Below, piece after piece: positions 1 through 8,304 of a DNA stretch of 36,495 nucleotides (position 1 is its first letter; each line of letters begins with the position of its first letter). A program made the translations under genes and the position numbers. The notes beneath the pieces were generated by a model, which saw only the letters and a program-made list of their open reading frames with translations, ran no database searches and was not told where the DNA came from. The stretch is from CAIKZZ01 sp035524595 (GTDB taxonomy: Bacteria; Pseudomonadota; Gammaproteobacteria; Steroidobacterales; Steroidobacteraceae), in the NCBI GenBank assembly GCA_035524595.1, contig DATKOP010000045.1, forward strand, positions 1-36,495, given 5' to 3'.

Positions 1-208
1 CCTCCCCTACGAGCAGCTCGACCTGTGCCTGTACGGCAGGAACCACGAGGTCGCCGCAGCCGAAGTCGCCGCGGCCGCGGGCCTCGCCGTCGCGGTCGTC
101 GAGCGCGCCTACAAGGAGATCGACACCAAGCGCTCGACGACGCGCTACCAGCACCTGCCGCCACTGCTGGTCGAAGCCATTCCGGACGTCGGCGGCGCGC
201 GCCCGTGA
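1..208 (+). CDS. nadE: NAD+ synthase, C-terminal fragment
   Basis: Only the last 68 codons are inside the window; the gene begins upstream and ends at TGA 206-208. The visible tail reads LPYEQLDLCLYGRNHEV, then an Ala-rich helix, then VERAYKEIDTKRSTTRYQHLPP. This resembles the C-terminus of ATP-dependent NAD+ synthases, which amidate nicotinate adenine dinucleotide to NAD+, in particular the copies carried in O-antigen and exopolysaccharide loci. The reading frame has no stop until TGA. The stop overlaps the GTG start of the next gene (GTGA, 205-208), which implies a shared operon and translational coupling. The catalytic ATP-binding part lies outside the window, so the call rests on tail similarity recalled from the family. 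Another member of the adenine-nucleotide hydrolase fold is possible. Confidence 0.65.
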   Translation, partial: LPYEQLDLCLYGRNHEVAAAEVAAAAGLAVAVVERAYKEIDTKRSTTRYQHLPPLLVEAIPDVGGARP

Positions 209-1014
209 CCCGCAAGATCATCGACTATGTGCCGGAGCCCTACTGGGAGGCCCGCTACGCGCGCCTCGACCTGACGCGGTCGGGCCACCAGGACCTGCCG
301 GAGCCATACAACCGCTGGCTGTACCGCCGCAAGCAGTCGGTGCTGCGCCGCGCCCTCGGCCGTGCCGGCTTCTCGGTCGCCGGCAAGCGGGTCCTCGAAC
401 TCGGTGCCGGTCTCGGCGCCTACCTCGACCTGTGGAAACGGCTCGGTGTGTCCGACCTGACGGGCGTCGACATCAGTGCGGCGGCGGTCGCCTACCTGCG
501 CCGCCATCACGCCGGCGCCCGCATCCTGAAGCGCGACATCACCGAGGCCGACCTGCAGCGCGACGTCGGGGCCGGTTTCGACCTGACGACCGCACTCGAT
601 GTGCTGTACCACGTCGTCGACGACTCGCGACTCGCGGCGGCGCTCGCGAACATCGCCGCGGTCACGCGCCCCGGCGGGCTGCTGGCGCTGCACGACCAGT
701 TCCTGCACCGGCCCAGCGAGGACCACGGCTACATCCGCTGGCGCTCGCTCGGCGACTGGCAGGCGGCCCTCGCCGGCGCCGGATTCGAGATCGTTGCGCG
801 CGCGCCGATCTTCTTCTTCATGGTCCAGCCCAATGACTGCCGGACGCCGCGCGCGATGGCGCGCATGGACGGCGCCTGGCGCCTTCTGAACCCCTGGATC
901 CAGCGCCTGCCGGGACCGGCCGGCGCGCTGCTGTACGGTATCGACACGGCCATCGGCGCCGTGTGCACGGAGGGGCCTTCGATGGAACTCATGCTGGCAC
1001 GGCGCAAGGCCTGA
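205..1014 (+). CDS. Class I SAM-dependent methyltransferase
   Basis: A 269-residue cytoplasmic Rossmann-fold methyltransferase. Motif I is VLELGAGLGAY at residues 63-73 (the glycine-rich SAM loop). The acidic ribose-binding end of strand 2 is GVDI around residue 89. FDLTTALDVLYHV (about 125-137) and a post-motif 'VTRPGGLLALHD' strand follow, as in Methyltransf_11/25 families. I start it at GTG 205 because this codon overlaps the upstream stop (GTGA). Longer in-frame starts further left would overlap the nadE frame and encode an Arg-rich stretch unlike the rest. The substrate is unknown. Its position between an NAD synthase and an acetyltransferase suggests modification of a sugar or glycan in a surface-polysaccharide pathway, which is inference from context. 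Confidence 0.85.
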   Translation: MTRKIIDYVPEPYWEARYARLDLTRSGHQDLPEPYNRWLYRRKQSVLRRALGRAGFSVAGKRVLELGAGLGAYLDLWKRLGVSDLTGVDISAAAVAYLRRHHAGARILKRDITEADLQRDVGAGFDLTTALDVLYHVVDDSRLAAALANIAAVTRPGGLLALHDQFLHRPSEDHGYIRWRSLGDWQAALAGAGFEIVARAPIFFFMVQPNDCRTPRAMARMDGAWRLLNPWIQRLPGPAGALLYGIDTAIGAVCTEGPSMELMLARRKA

Positions 1015-1021
1015 GCGCGCC

Positions 1022-1603
1022 ATGACCACACTGAAACGATTCTGGTGGGAATTTCGCGCCGAGCTCAAGACCCTGGCGCTCTGGCTGCTCGGCGGTGCGC
1101 CGCTCAACCTCGGCGTCCGCGCCCGCGGCTGGCTGATGCCCTACTTCCTGAAGCGGCTGGGCTCCGGCGCCGTGCTGCAGGATGGCCTCTGGATCACGAA
1201 CCCGGAGCTCGTGTCGATCGGCTCGCACTGCAACTTCGGGCGGCGCGTGTTCATCACGGGCGGCGGCGGCGTGTCCATCGGCGACTGGGTCGGGCTCGGC
1301 CCGGACGTCAAGATCTGGTCGGTGAACCACCGGTTCGCGGACCCGGAGCGGCCCTGGCAGCTGCAGGGCTGGGACAAGAGCCCGGTGGTCATCGAGGATG
1401 ACGTCTGGCTCGGCGCCAACGTGTTCGTGATGCCGGGCGTCACCGTCGGCCGCGGCGCGATCGTGTCCGCGGCGACCGTGCTCACCAAGTCGGTGCCGCC
1501 ATACGCGATCGTCGCCGGCAACCCGGGCCGAGTGATCGGCTGGCGCAGGCATCCGGACGCCGCGCCCGCCCGCCCCGTCGTGGCCGACGAAGTGACGCCG
1601 TGA
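1022..1603 (+). CDS. Left-handed beta-helix acyltransferase (WcaF/LacA/NodL-like)
   Basis: A 193-residue hexapeptide-repeat acyltransferase. Isoleucine/valine-rich repeats run from about residue 55 to 170 (VSIGSHCNFG, VSIGDWVGLG, VVIEDDVWLGANV, VTVGRGAIVSA). VNHRF at 101-105 supplies the likely catalytic His103, and the closing AIVAGNPGRVIG is typical of maltose/galactoside O-acetyltransferase relatives. These enzymes transfer acetyl from acetyl-CoA to a sugar hydroxyl, usually as trimers. The start is ATG 1022, 7 bases after the methyltransferase stop. The stop TGA overlaps the GTG of the following lipoprotein gene, so the genes are co-transcribed. The long N-terminal helix with an aromatic face (FWWEF, LWLLGG) may lie on the membrane. 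The acceptor is probably a polysaccharide or lipid-linked intermediate, judged from neighbours only. Confidence 0.85.
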   Translation: MTTLKRFWWEFRAELKTLALWLLGGAPLNLGVRARGWLMPYFLKRLGSGAVLQDGLWITNPELVSIGSHCNFGRRVFITGGGGVSIGDWVGLGPDVKIWSVNHRFADPERPWQLQGWDKSPVVIEDDVWLGANVFVMPGVTVGRGAIVSAATVLTKSVPPYAIVAGNPGRVIGWRRHPDAAPARPVVADEVTP

Positions 1604-2490
1604 CCACGCGCGCCCTGCACGTCCAGGGTCGCGCGCCGGCCCGCGCTGCGGCGCGCCAGAGCCGCGCCGCGGCGACCCGGCTCGCGCTCGCGACGCTGCT
1701 GTGCACGCTGTCATCGGCCTGCGGCACGCCGCCGGCCACCGACGGCGTCGATGTTGCGACCGTGCGCGCCGATCTTGCGGTGGTGGCCCGGGCGCGCATC
1801 CTGCTCGGCCACCAGTCGGTCGGCCGCGACATCCTCGCGGGGGTGCGCACCCTCGCTGCCGAGGCGGGCGTGCCGCTGCGCATCGTCGAGATCGACGGCG
1901 CTCCGCCCGACGACCTGCCGGGCATCTTCCATTCCAACATCGGCCGCAACGGCGACCCCGAAGGCAAGTGCGAAGTCTTCCTGCACCTGCTCGACCGCCC
2001 GGATCGGCCGCGCTACGACCTCGCGATGATGAAGTTCTGCTACGTCGACCTGAGCGCGGACGCGAAGCTCGACGCCGCGCGGCTGCTCGAGCGCTACGCG
2101 GCGCTCGTGGCCGGCCTGACGGCGGCGCGCCCGGACGTGCCGCTGCTGCACGTGACCATGCCCTTGCGCGCCGATCCGCCCGGGTGGCGGACGTCGCTCA
2201 AGCGCTGGCTCGGCCGCGACGCGGCCGAGGACGCCGACAACGCGCTCAGGAACGCGTTCAACACGGGCCTGAGATCCCGCTTCCCCGGCGCGCCGCTTTT
2301 CGACCTCGCCGAAGTCGAATCGACCCGGCCCGACGGCAGCCGCAGCGCCTTCACCCGCGACGGCCGCACCGTGTACACCCTCGCGCCCGACTACACGACT
2401 GACGGCGGGCACCTGAATGCCGCCGGGCAGCGGCGCACGGCCGCGGCGCTGCTGCACGCGGTCGCCGCGAGCCTGAGCGGCCGGCGCTGA
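1600..2490 (+). CDS. SGNH-hydrolase-like lipoprotein
   Basis: A 296-residue predicted lipoprotein with a hydrophobic segment at 27-36 and a lipobox LSSAC that places the acylated cysteine at residue 41. The arginine-rich n-region is unusually long (about 26 residues), so an internal start is possible, but the GTGA overlap with the acetyltransferase favours GTG 1600. The mature part has LLGHQSVGRDIL (68-79) near the front and DGGHLNAAGQR near residue 268. The latter resembles the Asp-x-x-His block of SGNH/GDSL esterases, although the first block is GHQS rather than the usual GDS. Such proteins can hydrolyse acyl esters on surface glycans. Placement directly after an acetyltransferase would fit, but catalysis is unproven. 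No recognised gene name. Confidence 0.6.
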   Translation: MTTRALHVQGRAPARAAARQSRAAATRLALATLLCTLSSACGTPPATDGVDVATVRADLAVVARARILLGHQSVGRDILAGVRTLAAEAGVPLRIVEIDGAPPDDLPGIFHSNIGRNGDPEGKCEVFLHLLDRPDRPRYDLAMMKFCYVDLSADAKLDAARLLERYAALVAGLTAARPDVPLLHVTMPLRADPPGWRTSLKRWLGRDAAEDADNALRNAFNTGLRSRFPGAPLFDLAEVESTRPDGSRSAFTRDGRTVYTLAPDYTTDGGHLNAAGQRRTAAALLHAVAASLSGRR

Positions 2491-2557
2491 GGGCCGCGGC
2501 CCCGGCCCGGCCCGTTGCATCGGCGCCGCCGGCAGGGCAATCTCGCCCGCTGCGCGA

Positions 2558-2580
2558 CGGCCGACCGTGGCGGTCGGCCG
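2558..2580 (+). promoter_or_regulatory. Perfect 9-bp hairpin upstream of cstA
   Basis: CGGCCGACC (2558-2566) and GGTCGGCCG (2572-2580) form a perfect inverted repeat around a 5-base loop. It lies 21 bases before the cstA start, just 5' of the Shine-Dalgarno run GAGGGGG. There is no T-run after it, so it is not a normal intrinsic terminator for the upstream operon. It could be an operator or a 5'-UTR structure affecting cstA translation. The role is inferred only. Confidence 0.4.
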
Positions 2581-2601
2581 AACGGTCACTGAGGGGGAAC
2601 G

Positions 2602-4648
<2,047 letters not shown>

Positions 4649-4656
<8 letters not shown>

Positions 4657-4852
4657 CGCCCCGTTGCGCCGGCTGCGGGCGATCGGCCGCGCCCTCGGCG
4701 ACGTGATCCGCGGCGCGGCGGGCGCCGACCGCTACGCCGGCTATCTCGCCCACGCCCGGCGGCACCATCCCGGGCAGCAGCCGCTGTCGCGCGAGGAGTT
4801 CTTCCGACGCGACCTGTCGGCGCGCTGGGAAGGCATCCGGCGCTGCTGCTGA
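4649..4852 (+). CDS. ybdD: YbdD/YjiX family small protein, CstA partner
   Basis: A 67-residue cytoplasmic protein. The core, with G-ADRYAGYLAHARRHHPGQQPLSREEFFRRD followed by a terminal CC, matches the YbdD/YjiX (DUF466) family that is encoded directly after CstA/BtsT transporters and has been reported to be needed for pyruvate uptake by them in enterobacteria. I chose GTG 4649, which lies inside the last codons of cstA (8-base overlap) and gives the normal family length of about 65 residues. A longer in-frame start at 4583 would only add translated cstA sequence. Translational coupling to cstA is likely. Confidence 0.88.
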
Positions 4853-4886
4853 AGGTCCGCGCGGCGTCGCTCTCGCCGGCGCCGTC

Positions 4887-4899
4887 GTGGATAATCCAC
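4887..4899 (+). promoter_or_regulatory. Palindrome with -10-like box before uppP
   Basis: GTGGAT-A-ATCCAC is a perfect 13-base inverted repeat that contains GATAAT (4890-4895, five of six matches to a -10 box). It sits in the only AT-rich patch between ybdD and uppP, about 30 bases before the uppP ATG. No convincing -35 is visible. It may be a promoter with an overlapping operator. Confidence 0.35.
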
Positions 4900-4924
4900 T
4901 CCCCGCGCCGAAGCCCGAGCCGCC

Positions 4925-5767
4925 ATGACCCTGCTGCAGATCCTGATCCTCGCCATCGTCCAGGGCGCCGCCGAGCTGCTGCCGGTGTCGAGCTCCGCCC
5001 ACGTGATCGTCGCCGAGAAGCTCATGGGCCTCGATCCGACCAGCCCGCAGATGACGCTGCTGCTCGTGATGCTGCACACGGGCACCATGTTCGCCGTCAT
5101 CGCCTACTTCTGGAAGTCGTGGCACGCGACCTACTTCGCCTCGCTGACGGCGTTTCGCACCCAGGCGCTGCGCCTCGTGGTCGCCACCGCGATGACCGGC
5201 GCGGTCGGGCTCGCGCTCCTGCAGCTGATCAAGCGCGTCGCGGCGCGCGGCGCCGACGGCTTCGAGATCGAGCACCTCTTCGGCAACGCCCGGCTGATGG
5301 CCACGGCGCTCGCCGCCGCGGGCCTCTTGATCATCGTGTCTGCGCGCCAGCGGGAGCGCGCCGGCGACCTGTCGCTGCGCTCGGCCGCCTGGATCGGCGC
5401 GGTGCAGGGGCTGTGCCTGCCGTTTCGCGGCTTCTCGAGGTCCGGGGCGACGATTTCGACCGGACTCGTGCTCGGCATCGCGCGCCGGCGGGCGGAGGAA
5501 TTCAGCTTCGCGCTGGCCGTCGTGCTGACGCCCGCCGTCATCGCCCGGGAGGCGCACCGGCTGTGGCGCGCCGAGGGCGCGCTGCACGCCCCGGACGCAG
5601 CTTCCCTCTGGGGTCTCGCCGGACCGAGCGTCATCGGCATGGCGCTCAGCTTCCTCGCGGGCCTCGCCGCGCTGCGCTGGCTGTCGCGCTGGCTGGAGCA
5701 GGGCCGCTGGCACCTGTTCGGCGCCTACTGCCTGTTCGCCGCCGTCGTGGTGCTGCTGGTGGGTTGA
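4925..5767 (+). CDS. uppP: Undecaprenyl-diphosphate phosphatase (BacA type)
   Basis: A 280-residue multi-pass inner-membrane protein of the BacA/UppP family. It dephosphorylates undecaprenyl-PP to the monophosphate carrier used for peptidoglycan and surface glycans, and confers bacitracin resistance. The (E/Q)xxxE motif is Q13-G-A-A-E17, followed by LLPVSSSAH with His26. The second motif reads RGFSRSGAT (168-176), where the family consensus starts with PG, so the proline is replaced by Arg168. Other hydrophobic segments are normal, including a C-terminal helix. The gene follows ybdD by 72 bases and runs convergently into the small feo-linked gene. The motif variant may define a subfamily, and substrate preference could differ. 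Confidence 0.88.
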   Translation: MTLLQILILAIVQGAAELLPVSSSAHVIVAEKLMGLDPTSPQMTLLLVMLHTGTMFAVIAYFWKSWHATYFASLTAFRTQALRLVVATAMTGAVGLALLQLIKRVAARGADGFEIEHLFGNARLMATALAAAGLLIIVSARQRERAGDLSLRSAAWIGAVQGLCLPFRGFSRSGATISTGLVLGIARRRAEEFSFALAVVLTPAVIAREAHRLWRAEGALHAPDAASLWGLAGPSVIGMALSFLAGLAALRWLSRWLEQGRWHLFGAYCLFAAVVVLLVG

Positions 5768-5771
5768 GGCG

Positions 5772-5993
5772 CTACGGCGCGCGCGGCCGCGGCGGCAACG
5801 CCGCCGGGCGCGGGCCGCAGGCATCGCAGGCGCTTTGGCCGGCGAGCCAGATCAGCACCCGGTCGGGCAGTCGGCCCGTGAGCCGCCGTGCCAGCGACAC
5901 CCGCCAGCCGAAGGGCGCGAGCGCCTTGAACGCGTAGAGCGCGCTCGCGGCGACTGCTGCGGCAACGATCAGGCGCTCCCAGAGCGCGCTCAC
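5772..5993 (-). CDS. Small FeoB-linked membrane protein with CxxC motif
   Basis: A 73-residue ORF that starts at GTG 5993, overlapping the feoB stop as GTGA, so it is almost certainly the third gene of the feo operon. It has one N-terminal membrane helix (LIVAAAVAASALYAFKAL), a basic segment with RRLTGRLPDRV, then ACDACG and a proline/arginine-rich tail. Small proteins follow feoB in many gammaproteobacteria (FeoC, or Cys-containing proteins annotated DUF6587). The single helix plus CxxC resembles the latter more than winged-helix FeoC, but I recall this family only loosely. It could bind iron or regulate FeoB, and no function is assigned. Confidence 0.6.
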   Translation of the reverse strand: MSALWERLIVAAAVAASALYAFKALAPFGWRVSLARRLTGRLPDRVLIWLAGQSACDACGPRPAALPPRPRAP

Positions 5994-7909
5994 GCCGGTC
6001 CCAGGAGCCAGCGGCTCGCGTGGTAGGTCAGGCCCGCGGCGCCGTAGGCGAGCGCGAGCTGATAGCCCGCCATCAGCGCGGGATAGCGCCACGAGTTGGT
6101 CTCGCGCCGCGCGGTGACGAGCGTCGACAGGCACTGCGGCGCGAACACGTACCACGCGAGGAGCGCGAACGCCGTCGGCAGGCTCCAGGCCCGCGCGATC
6201 AGCGGCGCGACCTGGCCGGCGACGTCCTGTCCGGTGGCCGCGAGCGAATAGACCGTGCCGAGCGCGCCGACCACGACCTCGCGGGCGGCGATGCCGGGCA
6301 CCAGCGCGATCGAGATCTGCCAGTTGAAGCCGATCGGCGCGAACAGGTAAGCCAGCAGCGCCCCGAGCCGGCCCGCGAGGCTGTACTCGATCGCCGCGCC
6401 CGGGTAGCCGGCCGGCGGCACCGGGAAGCTGCTCAGGAACCACAGCAGCACCATCAGCGCCAGGATGATCGTGCCGACGCGGCGCACGAACACCTCGACG
6501 CGCTGCAGGAGCCCGATGCCGAGGTTGCGCAGGCTCGGCACGTGGTAGGTCGGCAGCTCCATCTGCAGCGGATGCAGCGCGCTGCCGCGGCGCAGGCGCT
6601 TCAGGATCCAGGCCACCGCGAACGCGCCGCCGACCCCCGCGGCGTAGAGCGCGAGCAGCACGAGGCCCTGCAGCCCGATGCCGGGGCCGACCGTCCGCGC
6701 CGGTACGAACGTGCCGATCAGGAGCGTGTAGACCGGCAGCCGCGCCGAGCAGGTCATCAGCGGCGCGATCAGGATCGTCACGGTCCGGTCGCGGGCGTTC
6801 GGGATGGTGCGCGCCGCGAGGATGCCGGGGACGGCGCAGGCGAAGCTCGACAGGAGCGGAATGAACGAGCGGCCGGACAGGCCGACGCTGCCCATCAGCC
6901 GGTCGAGCAGGAACGCGGCCCGCGGCAGGTAGCCCGAGTCCTCGAGCAGCAGGATGAACGCGAACAGGAGCACGATCTGCGGCAGGAACACGAGCACGCT
7001 GCCGGCGCCCGCGAGCACGCCGTCGACGAGCAGGCTCGCCAGCGGCCCCGCGGGCAGCACGGTGGCGACGAGGCCGGCGAGCGCGGCGATCAGCGCGGTG
7101 ATCGCCCGCATGAACGGCTGGGCCCAGGCGAACACGGCCTGGAACATCAGGAACAGCGTGCCGGCGAGAATCAGGGGGCCCGCGACCGGGTGCAGGACGA
7201 CGCGGTCGATCCGGTCGCTCGGCGTGTCGGCGCGCACGCCCGCGAGGCCCAGCCGGCCGAGGATGCGCTCGACCTCGTGCTGGTCGGCGGCCACCGACGC
7301 CATGTCCGCGGTCGCCGCCGCCGGCTCATCGAGCGGGATCGCGTCCGCGACCGGGTGATCGCCCGGCGCCGCGACGGGCTCGGCCGCGGCGTGCTCGCGC
7401 TCGAGGTAGTCGAGGAGCGCCTGCGCGCCGCCGGCGCGCACGCCGACCGTCTCGACGACCGGCAGCGCGAGCTCGCGACTGAGCGCGGCGCCATCGATGG
7501 GCAGGCCGCGCCGCCGCGCGAGATCGACCATGTTGAGCGCGACCACCACCGGCTGCCCGAGGCGCTTCAGCGCGAGCACGAGCCGCAGGTGGCGGCGCAG
7601 GTTGGTTGCATCGACCACGGCGACGACCACGTCCGGGCGCGGCTCGTCCGGCAGCCGCCCGAGCACGAAATCGCAGGTGATCTGCTCGTCGGGGGTCCGC
7701 GGCCTCAGGCTGTAGGCGCCCGGCAGGTCGAGCACGCGGACCCGGCGACCGGAGCGGGTCCGCAGGCGCCCCTCCTTGCGCTCGACCGTGACGCCGGCAT
7801 AGTTCGCGATCTTCTGGCGGCTGCCGGTGAGCAGGTTGAAGAGCGCCGTCTTGCCGCAGTTCGGGTTGCCGACCAGCGCGACCAGGGGATCGGCGACCAG
7901 GGCGTTCAC
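5990..7909 (-). CDS. feoB: Ferrous iron transport GTPase FeoB
   Basis: A 639-residue inner-membrane Fe2+ transporter with an N-terminal G domain. G1 is GNPNCGKT (14-21), switch I contains NYAGVTVE (36-43), G3 is DLPG (61-64) and G4 is NMVD (126-129). A helical linker to about residue 230 follows, and then the polytopic core with paired Gate-type repeats (LPQIVLLFAFILLLEDSGYLPRAAF, SFACAVPGILAARTI, APLMTCSARLPVY). The length is at the shorter end for the family (E. coli FeoB is about 770). The start ATG overlaps the feoA stop as ATGA, and the stop overlaps the next small gene. It is expected to be iron-repressed through the Fur-like site at 8241-8259. Confidence 0.96.
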   Translation of the reverse strand: MNALVADPLVALVGNPNCGKTALFNLLTGSRQKIANYAGVTVERKEGRLRTRSGRRVRVLDLPGAYSLRPRTPDEQITCDFVLGRLPDEPRPDVVVAVVDATNLRRHLRLVLALKRLGQPVVVALNMVDLARRRGLPIDGAALSRELALPVVETVGVRAGGAQALLDYLEREHAAAEPVAAPGDHPVADAIPLDEPAAATADMASVAADQHEVERILGRLGLAGVRADTPSDRIDRVVLHPVAGPLILAGTLFLMFQAVFAWAQPFMRAITALIAALAGLVATVLPAGPLASLLVDGVLAGAGSVLVFLPQIVLLFAFILLLEDSGYLPRAAFLLDRLMGSVGLSGRSFIPLLSSFACAVPGILAARTIPNARDRTVTILIAPLMTCSARLPVYTLLIGTFVPARTVGPGIGLQGLVLLALYAAGVGGAFAVAWILKRLRRGSALHPLQMELPTYHVPSLRNLGIGLLQRVEVFVRRVGTIILALMVLLWFLSSFPVPPAGYPGAAIEYSLAGRLGALLAYLFAPIGFNWQISIALVPGIAAREVVVGALGTVYSLAATGQDVAGQVAPLIARAWSLPTAFALLAWYVFAPQCLSTLVTARRETNSWRYPALMAGYQLALAYGAAGLTYHASRWLLGPA

Positions 7910-8208
7910 GGGCGACCGTCCCCGGCCGGGCCGATCGCCACCACGCGCACGCAGGCGGCCTCGCCGCGGCGAAGCGCGAAGGTGTCGCTGCCGACGCGCA
8001 CCGCGAGCGGCTCGCCGAAAGGCCCCCGCGCCAGGAGCCTCACCCGCTCGCCGGGCAGGAAGCCGATCTCGGCCAGCCTTTCGGCGAGATCGGCGGTTTC
8101 CCGGCCGTTGTGGGCCTCCACGGCCACGATCCGGGCGTCGGTGTGCGGCGGAAGGTCTTGAAGCCCCAGGGTCTCTTCGGCGGCGGCGGTCGGTCGGTCG
8201 GTCGGCAC
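7906..8208 (-). CDS. feoA: Ferrous iron transport protein FeoA
   Basis: A 100-residue cytoplasmic SH3-like protein that supports FeoB. The core includes LAERLAEIGFLPGERVRLLARGP and LAVRVGSDTFALRRGEAACVRV, the usual FeoA pattern of small beta strands around a GF-PG turn. It starts with GTG 8208, and codons 2-6 lie in a run of four GGTC tetranucleotides (8188-8205 on the plus strand). A start further inside, before LGLQDLP, would remove a poorly conserved N-terminal extension and cannot be excluded. It is the first gene of feoA-feoB-small protein, with an ATGA overlap to feoB. Confidence 0.92.
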   Translation of the reverse strand: MPTDRPTAAAEETLGLQDLPPHTDARIVAVEAHNGRETADLAERLAEIGFLPGERVRLLARGPFGEPLAVRVGSDTFALRRGEAACVRVVAIGPAGDGRP

Positions 8209-8229
8209 GTCACGGTCTCAGCAACGATG

Positions 8230-8265
8230 ACGCTATGGTAATTGAGAATCACTCTCATCCGTCAA
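8230..8265 (-). promoter_or_regulatory. Candidate feoA promoter
   Basis: Reading on the minus strand, TTGACG at 8265-8260 is a good -35. A -10-like TACCAT follows at 19 bases spacing (8240-8235), which is long and only partly consensus. The Fur-like dyad fills the spacer. Confidence 0.45.
8241..8259 (-). promoter_or_regulatory. Fur-box-like operator for feoAB
   Basis: TGAGAATCACTCTCA (8243-8257) is a 7-1-7 dyad with one mismatch. It closely fits the Fur core TGATAATNATTATCA, using the common TGAGAAT variant. It is a rare AT-rich patch, centred about 42 bases upstream of the feoA GTG. It lies directly downstream of a -35-like TTGACG (minus strand, 8265-8260), so bound Fur-Fe2+ would cover the promoter. 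Family knowledge: feo operons are typical Fur targets. Confidence 0.8.
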
Positions 8266-8304
8266 TCCGGGTCTTCCGCAGTGCGGCAAGAGCGGCCCGG
8301 CCGG

